DNA of 64,000 nt from contig NC_072463.1 in assembly GCF_027596085.1 (NCBI RefSeq), positions 2,871,038-2,935,037 of the forward strand, given 5' to 3'. The DNA comes from Anoplopoma fimbria (Eukaryota > Chordata > Actinopteri > Perciformes > Anoplopomatidae). Positions 55,572-64,000 of the stretch are shown here, in pieces. The notes below the pieces were generated by a model. That model made no database searches. It was given only the letters and a program-made list of their open reading frames with translations, and was not told where the DNA came from. Numbering within the stretch: the first letter of the stretch is position 1; every line of letters begins with the position of its first letter. A program made the translations under genes and the position numbers.

Positions 55572-55834
55572 GTAAGTAAGACTTAAAACCTTTCTTCTGA
55601 TTAAATCACCAGTAAGAGAAGTAAAACCTGTACAAGCAGGTTGGTTTTTCCAAGTTTAATATAAATAAATAAAAATCCTCCTCAACAACCAGACTGCAGT
55701 GAAAGAAATATTGTTTTGGAGATTTAAAGAAAAGTGACTTTAATATAATACGCACTTAAAAAGTAACTAAATGTAAAGAAGCAAAGTTAAAGCAGCATGT
55801 TGGGCTGTTTTGAGCACTGATCACATTCACTGTG

Positions 55835-55888
55835 ACACTGGTGGTGGTGAAGCTTACTTTGGTGGAGGAACAAAGTTAACGGTTTTAG
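55835..55888 (+). other. TRBJ: J2.5 joining segment
   Basis: TGGGEAYFGGGTKLTVL, donor GTAAGA. Heptamer CACTGTG at 55828, poor nonamer (GTTTTGAGC). Confidence 0.92.
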
Positions 55889-56007
55889 GTAAGAAATCAA
55901 AACACGTTAAAATACAAACATTGTGTGTTTCTTTAAGACATGTGCAGCACTAAAGTCCAGATGAATTCTGCATAAAGCTTTTTGTTCTTAAGCTAAAACA
56001 TCAGTTT

Positions 56008-56046
56008 GAAGCCTATTTCAGCCAGGACACTAAAATGACTGTCAAT
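56008..56046 (+). pseudogene. TRBJ: J relic a, Q-type
   Basis: FEAYFSQDTKMTV: the FGxG motif is broken (FSQD), the heptamer position reads ACATCAG, and no GT donor follows. The upstream AAGCTAAAACAT still aligns with J1.6. Confidence 0.8.
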
Positions 56047-56217
56047 ATAAAGTCCAACAGAGTAGTTATTGAAAGGTTAGTAAAATATTCTCGTAAAAAA
56101 CAAACAGGCTGTATCGGTTTTAAAGAAAAAGGTGCATTTTTTATGAAACTTAAATGTAAGGAAGCAAAGTTAAAGCAGCATGTTGGGCTGTTTTGAGCAC
56201 TGATCTGCTTCACTGTG

Positions 56218-56271
56218 ACTCTGGTGCTACTGAAGCTTACTTCGGTGGAGGAACAAAGTTAACAGTTTTAG
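56218..56271 (+). other. TRBJ: J2.6 joining segment
   Basis: SGATEAYFGGGTKLTVL, donor GTAAGA. Heptamer CACTGTG at 56211. Confidence 0.92.
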
Positions 56272-56381
56272 GTAAGAAATCAAAACATTTTTTGATATTG
56301 TGGATTTATGAAACTTTCTTCACCCGTCCCAGTCTAAATTTAGCTCAGTGTTTTTTATCGTGAAGCTACAAAAATGTCAGA

Positions 56382-56412
56382 TTAAGCCGAGGAACAAACC
56401 TGACTTTTCCTG
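56382..56412 (+). pseudogene. TRBJ: J relic b, Q-type
   Basis: RGTNLTFP before a retained GTAAGT donor; the EAYF part and the heptamer are gone. It sits in the expected place between two GGG-type J segments. Confidence 0.7.
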
Positions 56413-56543
56413 GTAAGTCAACATAAAGTCTAAAAGGTTATAGTCATAGGGTTTAAAGAAAAGTTGCATTAATTATAAAACTAAAAAGTAATGAAACAGA
56501 GTAAACGCAGCATCTGTTTTAAGTACTGATCAAGTTCACTGTG

Positions 56544-56595
56544 ACCCAGAGTTCAGAGGCTTACTTTGGTGGAGGAACAAAGTTAACCGTTTTAG
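56544..56595 (+). other. TRBJ: J2.7 joining segment
   Basis: TQSSEAYFGGGTKLTVL, donor GTAAGA. Heptamer CACTGTG at 56537. Confidence 0.92.
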
Positions 56596-56696
56596 GTAAG
56601 AAATCTAAACAAATGGGAAAAAGTCATTGGAAAATGTCTTCACTAAAGTCTAGTTTAAGTTCTGCTCAGAGATTATTGTTCTTAAGCTTAAACAGC

Positions 56697-56732
56697 AGTT
56701 CGAAGCCTGTTTCAGTCAGGGAACTAAACATG
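56697..56732 (+). pseudogene. TRBJ: J relic c, Q-type
   Basis: FEACFSQGTKH then GTAAGT: FGxG broken (FSQG), Tyr replaced by Cys and the LTVL end deleted. The RSS is degraded (AACAGCAG), though the donor is kept. Confidence 0.8.
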
Positions 56733-56902
56733 GTAAGTTAAAATCAAGTCTAACAGGGATGTAACTGAGATGTGTGTATTGCATAGAACTTGTTGAAAAC
56801 AGACTGTAGTTGTTGGTCTTAAAAAGGAAAGTTCCATTTATTACAAAACTAAAGTAAAAGCAGCATGTTGGGCTGTTTAGAGCACTGATCACGTTCACTG
56901 TG

Positions 56903-56959
56903 ACTCTGGTGGTGGAGCAGAGGCTTACTTTGGTGGAGGAACAAAGTTAACGGTTTTAG
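56903..56959 (+). other. TRBJ: J2.8 joining segment
   Basis: SGGGAEAYFGGGTKLTVL, donor GTAAGA. Heptamer CACTGTG at 56896. Closest to J1.7. Confidence 0.92.
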
Positions 56960-57279
56960 GTAAGAAAACATTTAGAATTCATTCAATACTGCTCTTGTAT
57001 GATTTGGATAAAATGTTTTTGACACTGTAAAGATACTCTAAGAATCAAATGACTCTTAAACAGCAATGTTTTACCCATTACTGGACTGGATAATCATATT
57101 ATGACAACCAAAAGCACAAATAGATTCAAATGGAGACAGTAAGTCTGGTAGGATTTGACTGTTTGTAAAATTTGAGTTGAAGTCTTTACAGACTTTGTCA
57201 GAGAGTGAAAAAACTGAAATAGTGACAAAAGATAAAGAGGCAGCAGGAAGAGCTTTTGTGTCGGTGGAAAGTCTCTGTG

Positions 57280-57329
57280 CTCCTTCAGCGAGGCTTTCTT
57301 TGGAGCTGGAACTAAACTCACTGTTTTAG
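57280..57329 (+). other. TRBJ: J2.9 joining segment
   Basis: SFSEAFFGAGTKLTVL, donor GTAAGA. Heptamer CTCTGTG at 57273. One residue differs from J1.8. Confidence 0.9.
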
Positions 57330-57622
57330 GTAAGAAAACCTGCAGAAAAAACATCTCAGAGAAGAAGATGCTCAGCTTGTTTGTTTGTTCAGATTATAGG
57401 CATTACTAAGAATTTATTTATTAGACATTTGATTTGATTGTTGTGAGAGAAAGTGTGCAAAGTTTAAAATGTGAAAGAAGTAAATGCAGAAGTTAGTTTG
57501 TGGCAGTAAAACAATGGCTGTCTGTGTTCTCCAGTAAAAGTAGAGCAGCAATAAAACAATTGGCTCTACGCCCAGATTATTCCTCTCACAGCCAGTTCTT
57601 ATCAGCTCTGTGAAACACTGTG

Positions 57623-57674
57623 AGCTCACAGTCGGAGGCTTACTTTGGAGCTGGAACTAAACTCACCGTTCTAG
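57623..57674 (+). other. TRBJ: J2.10 joining segment
   Basis: SSQSEAYFGAGTKLTVL, same as J1.9, donor GTAAGA. Heptamer CACTGTG at 57616. The stretch between J2.9 and J2.10 is almost identical to that between J1.8 and J1.9, suggesting recent conversion. Confidence 0.92.
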
Positions 57675-57945
57675 GTAAGAATCACCAAACTGAACATAAA
57701 CTATTATAATGTTCAATACGGTAACGTTCAGGTTAGAGGTGAGGGTTGTTTTTAACTTCATGTTAATAGAAATAGACCTTAAACTTCAAGTTGAATGCAG
57801 TTTGGAACTAATTTAATTCAGTACGAGTCTGTATTGCCTCTACATTTATGTGTGCGTAAAGGTTTGACTTCGTGAAAAAGAGCACAAAGACAGTCTGCAG
57901 CTTTCAGTGCTGAACGTTCTTCTTGTATAGCCTCGTATCAGTGTG

Positions 57946-57997
57946 AACAACTACGACCCTGCTTACTTTGGCAGTGGCACCAGACTGACGGTGTTGG
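57946..57997 (+). other. TRBJ: J2.11 joining segment
   Basis: NNYDPAYFGSGTRLTVL, donor GTAAGA. Heptamer CAGTGTG at 57939, nonamer-like TCTTCTTGT. It is the last J before C2; no equivalent of J1.11 is found in the 620 bp that follow. Confidence 0.92.
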
Positions 57998-57999
57998 GT

Positions 58000-58623
58000 A
58001 AGAAAATGATAAAAATCATATGTATAAATGTTAGTATGTGACCTTGTCTTAACTTAAATCTGAGCATTCTTGAGTTTTGGGTTGTTTTAATATTTTGTTT
58101 AGTTATTGGCTGGAGCAGCATCGTGTTGCTGTGCTTTAAAACGGCAAAAGAAAATAATTAGGATGAATCTCTACGTGTTTAGTCAAAGTACCAGACTCGA
58201 AATTGGCATTCATGGGATGTCATCATTTTCTCAGTTGCTAAACAGATGGTTGAAATTTAGTTTTTCCTTCACTGCATTCAAATTACATGAATGAGTTTAT
58301 GAGTGGGATCCATGTGATACAGTGACTGTATTTTATGTCTAATTTGTGAGAAAGACACAAATGCTGTAGAAGAAATAAGCTAAATGTAATTTCAAACCAA
58401 CATTTTCTGTATAAATGAGATTTTAATGTCTCTCAGTGTGAGCTCTTGTGATGATCATGTTTTATTTGGTGCAAAGGTTCGTTGTTAAAATGTCTTTTTG
58501 TCCGTTCATGTCTAAAGGCTTGAGGTCAGAGGTCACATGAATGATTAAGGTTCTGTATTGCACGTTTGTTTGCTGTAGATCTAAAGAAGCTTTAATTCAT
58601 GGTTTGCTTGTTTGTCCTTGCAG
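58000..58623. other. J2.11-C2 intron
   Basis: No J, RSS or gene seen. It is diverged from the corresponding C1 region and ends at the TTGCAG acceptor of C2. Confidence 0.6.
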
Positions 58624-59535
58624 AAACGGGTTTTAAGGTCACCGCACCGACAGTCAGAGTGCTTCCACCTTCAACAAAGGAGTGTCAAAACCAGAAGGAC
58701 GACCAGAAGAAGAAGACCATTGTTTGTGTGGCCAGTGGATTCTACCCTGATCATGTCGGTGTGTTCTGGAAGATCGACGGGGAGAATGTCGCCACCGGTG
58801 TGGCGACCGACAACGCTGCCCTCCGAGAAGGCAAGCATTACACAATCACCAGCAGGCTGAGGGTCACTGCCAAAGAATGGTTCACAAAAGGCCTAGAGTT
58901 CACCTGCACCGTCAGCTTCTTCAACGGGACACATACTGAACTTTATGAAGGATCAATTCATGGGGTAGAAGGTAGGTTTCATTTGAAACTCAGAAATGAC
59001 CTCAAACTGTTCTTTTTTCAACTGGAGATACATCAACAACCATCTGTCTAATGCATGTATTCTTCTTCCATCAGGTAAAGGAAAAACCCTGACAAGAGGT
59101 AAATCTCATTCTGTGTTTCTGAACACCTCAATGCATCAGTTCTACAACGATTCAGTGTCCTGTTGGGTCTCCACGTGGATGTTTCCTCTTTGAATCTTCT
59201 CACTAAATGTCTGTACTCTCTGCAGAGAAATATCTGAGGATCACACAGAGCGCCAAACTCACCTACGGTGTTTTCATCGTCAAGAGCAGCATCTATGGAG
59301 CCTTTGTGGCGTTTTTGGTGTGGAAGCTTCAGGTTAGTTCCACATGATCTCCATGTTGATTCCCGTCCCTTCACCTTATGTCCTAACTGCATACTTATTA
59401 TTTTGCATATTACATAAAAACAGGTTTTGTACTCTTTAATATGTGAATGAACGAGCAGTCAAAAGAGCTTGTTACGTTATGACATTGCGTCTTTTCTGTC
59501 TGTTACAGAGATCAGCTGGGAAGCGGAACGACTGA
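58624..59535 (+). CDS. TRBC: C2, TRB constant gene, four exons
   Basis: Same plan as C1. Exon 1 58624-58971 (IgC domain; TIVCVASGFYPDHVGVFWK, FTCTVSFFNG). Exon 2 59075-59098 is 24 bp (GKGKTLTR), twice that of C1. Exon 3 59226-59332 holds the membrane helix with Lys (FIVKSSIYGAFVAFLVW). Exon 4 59509-59535 is the tail RSAGKRND. About 14 residues differ from C1, nearly all in the first three quarters of exon 1. The end of exon 1 and the following intron are almost identical, suggesting patchy gene conversion. No Cys in the connecting peptide. Confidence 0.95.
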
Positions 59536-60177
59536 GAGCTGAGGACAGAAAATAAAGAAAATCTAGGAGACTGTTTTGGTTTGGTTGTTAATAAAGGTTG
59601 ACATTAAATATGTCCTTGTATGTTGCGTTGCATTACATTTTCACAGAACAGTTCTGCGCATATTGTTGATAAAACTGCCATGCAAATACTTTGGCATCAC
59701 ATTCTTATAAATACTTATGATAATAATTCTGTGTTTGTGTTCCTGATTAGCTTGTTTGCTTAATTATCTTATAAATAAAAGTATTTCAGAGGATCTTCGT
59801 CAATCATGTGCTTTCATTTCTCTATAAAATAAGTTTGTTTATGATTCTTATGACATCTCCAGACATCAGTTACATTCAGTTTATATCTAAAAGGGCGTGG
59901 GTTCAACTTCATGTCAGACGTTGTTCAAATTAAAGTAGTTGATTTAAATAAGAGAGTCAGACATCACTCTCAATATCTCATCCAACACTGAAAATCACTT
60001 TTTCCACAGACAGTGTGAGGTATTTCTGTCTGTTTTCTGAGAAAGCGACCATTTTCCACCTCCATACATAATGATGAAACATCTCAGCTCAGAAAAACTT
60101 CACAAACTGTCATTTGGGTCTCGACAAGTTTTTTCCATTGAGCAAACTGAGAGGTGACTAAAGTTTTATCTATTCTA
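59536..60177 (+). other. C2 3' UTR and flank
   Basis: Polyadenylation signals AATAAA at 59551-59556 and 59590-59595, much closer to the stop than in C1. The flank to 60177 is partly related to the C1 flank (CACTTTTTCCACAGA). No gene seen. Confidence 0.6.
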
Positions 60178-60689
60178 GTCGCATCTAGCGAGAGAAGCTT
60201 ATGACGGTTTACATTCCTCCTCATGAATAAAGAAGTCGTTCCTTTTAGTTCAAACGCGTTCAGCAGTAAAGTAAATGTAAGAGTGTGAGTCGACCACACG
60301 ACAACAGGAAGTCAGCGTCCTCGTCTGAGAACAGAAGAAGGTCAAAGCTGTTGTTGGTGAGGGAGACGAACCGGAGCATGAAACCCTGCAGAGGAGCAGA
60401 GAGCGACAGCAGAGAGAGGATGTGGTCACAGAGCAGCCTGCACATCGCTCTCTGTGCTGAGAAACCACCAAGGTGCAAACCTCCACTTTACCACCAACCT
60501 CCGGCTCTCAGAGCACAGCTGCATCTCTGCACAGAACCCCCACCCTTCATCACTGCAAAGCAACTCTGAGCAAACAGCTGTGAAAACCTCCATTTCTGTG
60601 TCAACTGAAGCTACACAATGAACAGAAATGTGTGTTATATCTGTCACAACAGCTGTTTACTCTCATCTGGTGCAGACATATACGCATTC
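60178..60689 (+). promoter_or_regulatory. Conserved block behind C2, candidate TRB enhancer
   Basis: Copy of 33216-33712, by eye without differences over about 490 bp after the first few bases. RUNX ACCACA at 60293, ETS ACAGGAAGT at 60304, composite AGGATGTGGT at 60417, E-boxes downstream. Its distance from C2 (about 0.65 kb) is similar to that behind C1 (about 0.74 kb). Confidence 0.55.
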
Positions 60690-60906
60690 GATTTTGTTTT
60701 ACGTAGAGAATGAGAACACTAAATTTAGTTGCAGTGAAAGAGATTTAAACTGTATCAGGTAGATCTGAGACAACTATCAACAGTTAAGAGTGTTCTAGTG
60801 TTACTGTAACTGTAGTCTCATTTTAATATGAACCACTATTTGAGATATTATACTAACTGTAATTAAAACCTAAATGTTTCTGACCAAACAGTCCCTCGTC
60901 AACACA

Positions 60907-61460
60907 GTGGTGGAAGTGCTCAAGCCTTTCACTAAAGTAAAAGAAGCAATAAAACAGTGTTGAGGTACTCTACAAGTAAAAGACCACAAAAAAATTGTAC
61001 AAAAGTAAAAAGTACTAAAGTAAACGAATCGTAATATACTTAAGGTACCAACAAAAAATACACATAATGCAAAATGGCCCGTTTAAGAATATGAATAATT
61101 GATGCATTAATGTGTTCATCTCTTTTATTGTTGCAACTGGTAAAGGTGGAGATAATTTGAATTAATTGATATACTTCTAGATCTAAATTTGTTGAGTTTA
61201 TTTGCAAAAACAGATAAAGGCCATTCCTAAATTTAATAAACCAAAACCATCTGGGTAGATTTTTCTCTGTTTTTGCAAAGAAACCCTTCACATTTTGGCA
61301 GTATTTTGTATAATTAATCTGAATCTGCCAAGTACTAAATTTAGTCCAGTAAAAAGTACAATATTTATTTTGTATAAGTATGAATTTGCAAAAAATGCAA
61401 GATACAAATAGCTCAAACTGTAATCAATAACAGTACTTGAGTAAATGTACTCTCCGGCAT
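60907..61460 (-). repeat. Dispersed fish repeat (GTGGTGGAAG...TACTTGAGTAAATGTACT type)
   Basis: Begins CAGTGGTGGAAGTGCTCAAGC, has AATGCAAAATGGCCC and GATGCATTAATGTG, and ends ACAGTACTTGAGTAAATGTAC. It is the same family, in opposite orientation, as the repeat split by the Tc1 element. It is absent at the equivalent place behind C1, so it inserted after the cassette duplication or was lost there. Confidence 0.65.
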
Positions 61461-61604
61461 CTTTCATCGAACTATTAATGTATTCTTTATCAGTTAAGAC
61501 CCCAGAGGGATTCAAGCTACGACACAAACTTCGTTTGTTCTATTTCCTCCATTTGTTTCCTTAAAAAACATGTTTGTGTTCAACGGAGTCACATAAACAG
61601 GAAA

Positions 61605-61606
<2 letters not shown>

Positions 61607-61689
<83 letters not shown>
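61607..61689. repeat. TG dinucleotide microsatellite
   Basis: About 41 GT units. Counterpart of the tract at 34137-34246; both follow CACATAAACAGGAAAC. Confidence 0.97.
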
Positions 61690-61690
<1 letters not shown>

Positions 61691-63827
61691 CACCGCAACA
61701 GAAACGTGTGTCACATCTGTGAGCTAGATAATTATATCTCCTCCTTTAAACCCTGAACTTTAGATTTATCTAGAAGCTGCTGTTTGTTAGGAAACAGAGA
61801 TGAGACATGAATAAATCTATTGTACTTATTCAAAACTCCTCGACAAAGCAGTATTTGTGCCGAGCAGTACTGAAGAACATTTCCAAAGTTTGTGTGACAC
61901 TTTAAACTGTCTGATAAATTAAAAAAACAGCTGTATTCTTCTACATTATAAACATATACTAGCATGACTTTGGGCAGTACAAAATAGCACACATTATTTT
62001 TCACAAACTATAATTGGGAGTAAAACCAGAGCACAATATCCAAGCTGGGTCACATTAAATGCTCCTTTATAAATCTGAGATTTTCATAAGGGAGTTTTGT
62101 ATTAGAGCAGGACTACAAAAACAAACAACCAACTGCACTAAGCTAAAAAACTTCAGTCCGACTACAAAGCCAAACTACAACAACCAGACTCCTCCAGTAG
62201 ATCAGAGCCCTCATGAACAAATGTCAATCTTAACAAGAGTAAGAGACAAATATTCAACAAGAGCAACATTTCTACAGCCTCATCATTACATTTATATTCA
62301 CAAACATTATACAACAAAGATCTATACATGAACCAAATATGTGACATTTTTCTTCTTAAAGAGGAATTTTCCAATAACAAACACAAACTCTATTTGAAAC
62401 TTGGCCTGAAACCTTGAAAGAAATGATTTTGTTTGTATTTCACCTTTGCTTTTCCCACTGTGACATGTAGAAAAAAAGAAAACAGGCAAATTACAATAAC
62501 CTGATGTCTTGATTTTGAAGAACAAACCAGGTGTTTCTCTGATATTCAATAACTAAGAAGAGCAAACTGATCTCCAAATAAAGGTTCCAGTTTTGCCATT
62601 AATCACATTTACAACAAATATACAATATTAAAAGAATAAGTCACGTCATGTGTCAGTAATGCAATTTATATTAATTGTCTTATATTGCTGTGTGTCATTT
62701 TAAATGATGCTTTATCTGATTCATCTTCAGACTGTTTGTTGTGCTGCTGTAACATGTGAAAGTAAAGTCTTACCTTCTTTTCTCTGATCTCAAAACTAAT
62801 TAAAGCTAATAATAATCCTCTAAAGACGCTTTTTAATACACAACTTTTGAAAGCAATGAAGTTGTTCATATAATCATGAGTGAAACAAACCACCTGTGTT
62901 TAGACCTGACATCATCTGGCACACCTGCTGTCAATTAGCAAAACACCTCGACCTCCTGATGAAGGTTTTAGAGTTCAATTGAGAACTTACAAGAGATCAA
63001 CAACCACAGAGAACAGTAAATAGCAGCCTGCTGCTATTATACAACAGAAAGTAATTAATGAATGTCATGTTAGATGAGTGATATTCAATGGCAACACAGT
63101 TCAGAAACTAGATGCAAAGGGAAAAGCCTGCAGCTGAATGAGACATGTCATTTGTCATGTTTAGTGCCCCCTTGTGGTTCAAACTGGAGCATCAAGTCAC
63201 ACAGTAAATCCACCAGCCGTTTTTTTTATCAAAATATTATTTTTAATATCAAATAATCACATAAAAATAAACAGTACGATGAGAAAATAAAACTTTTTTT
63301 TTTTTTATATCAGTGAAATGCCAAAAATATCCGTAAAAAAAGAACAGTGGTCAATACAGTTTAATTTCTCTGGATGTACACGTTAAATCCTTTTGATAAA
63401 CCTGAAAGTAAAACAATTCTCTAGAAAACAGAGAACACGTACAGAAGGTCCAAAGAGTAAATAACTTATTTTTAAAGACGTGGCGGAGGAAGAACGACAA
63501 AGAAAGTTTGACTCTTGCTTCATCACATTCGACTAATAGTTTAATATTTAAGGCCCCTATTTATTGTCTCCATATTCAGTGTTTAATGCAGCAGTGTACA
63601 GACAGACTCCCTGAACTCCAGGTTCACAGATTTAACAACATCTAATAGTAATCATCCCTTTTATTCTGGTGCACTCTTGAATTGTGATTCTGCACAATAG
63701 ATATGAGTGTTTTGAGTACTTTTGGCAAAAGTTCAGTGTTTTCAGGTTTTCGAAATGCAGCTTTAATGTCTCGCCGTTGTCCCCTCTCCCATCCGTCCCA
63801 CAGTTTCTTTTAAAAACCTCCGCCGCT
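61690..63827. other. 3' flank of the locus and 3' UTR of the PLAC gene
   Basis: 61690-61790 still resembles the region after the first TG tract. The rest shows no TRB segment. The part next to 63827 is probably the 3' UTR of the minus-strand PLAC gene; TTTATT near 63558 could be its AATAAA signal read on the minus strand. Confidence 0.5.
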
Positions 63828-63988
63828 CTAGCCCAGCCGGCCTAACCTGTCGTTCTTCTGCGAGTGCCTGGTGCAGCTGGCACAGCAGAAGCTGGAGTAG
63901 TACGAGTTGGAGCAAAGTCGGGCGTAGACTATCAGGTCACAGTTGGCAAGTTCGGGGTGGTCCACGCATTCTGGCGGCACATCATCAC
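63828..63988 (-). CDS. Last coding exon of a PLAC-domain protein (ADAMTS/ADAMTS-like type)
   Basis: Minus strand, after a TTCCAG acceptor at 63989-63994, entered with two bases of a split codon. It reads DDVPPECVDHPELANCDLIV then YARLCSNSYYSSFCCASCTR and ends RLGRLG with stop at 63828. Six cysteines in the spacing C-x8-C-x8-C-x8-CC-x2-C fit a PLAC (protease and lacunin) module, which closes several secreted ADAMTS and ADAMTS-like proteins. Only this exon is in the window, so the exact gene cannot be named. It probably borders the TRB locus. Confidence 0.75.
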
Positions 63989-64000
63989 CTGGAACAGAGT

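Overview
The window is a large part of a T-cell receptor beta (TRB) locus from a ray-finned fish, most likely a spiny-rayed (percomorph) teleost. The assignment rests on two constant genes with a TRB-type IgC exon followed by short connecting-peptide, transmembrane and tail exons; on J segments of the form EAYFGxGTKLTVL; on D segments whose 12-bp core equals the mammalian TRBD1 core as I remember it; and on several dozen two-exon V segments ending in recombination signal sequences (RSS) with a spacer of about 23 bp. The percomorph guess is inference, from the dispersed repeats and the Tc1-like element. Every TRB segment is on the + strand.

Layout: V cluster 1 (about 0.5-26.7 kb, V1-V23 plus relics), then D1 (28.06 kb), eleven J segments (28.45-31.43 kb) and C1 (31.57-32.48 kb). 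Next come a conserved non-coding block (33.22-33.71 kb) and a (TG)n tract. V cluster 2 follows (36.0-51.5 kb, V24-V35 plus relics), then D2 (54.56 kb), eleven intact and three decayed J segments (54.97-58.0 kb), C2 (58.62-59.54 kb), a second copy of the conserved block (60.18-60.69 kb) and a second (TG)n tract. The right edge carries the last coding exon of an unrelated minus-strand gene with a PLAC domain (ADAMTS/ADAMTS-like type), which probably marks the 3' border of the locus.

Cluster 2 V genes are paralogues of cluster 1 V genes in nearly the same order, and D-J-C-downstream block is also duplicated. The locus therefore looks like a tandem copy of a whole V-D-J-C cassette, giving (V)n-D-(J)11-C-(V)n-D-(J)11-C. 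V RSS have 22/23-bp spacers, D segments have a 12-RSS on the left and a 23-RSS on the right, and J segments have 12-RSS, so V-to-D-to-J joining obeys the 12/23 rule. Cluster 1 V genes could join either D-J-C set; cluster 2 V genes can reach only D2-J2-C2 by deletional joining.

The most interesting signals are: a pair of V segments that lost both canonical cysteines yet kept open frames and good RSS; a V-subgroup upstream element (TACTGTAGGGGGACCTC) held about 155 bp before the leader ATG in nearly every copy; a near-identical block of about 500 bp with RUNX/ETS motifs behind each C gene (candidate TRB enhancer); a similarly preserved block before each D; and a J2 array in which a two-J unit expanded to four copies while one partner decayed each time. 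The stretch 15.1-15.9 kb reads like a base-level blend of two paralogous flanks, so some frameshifts in this window may be assembly errors. V, J and family names here are provisional and local to this window.
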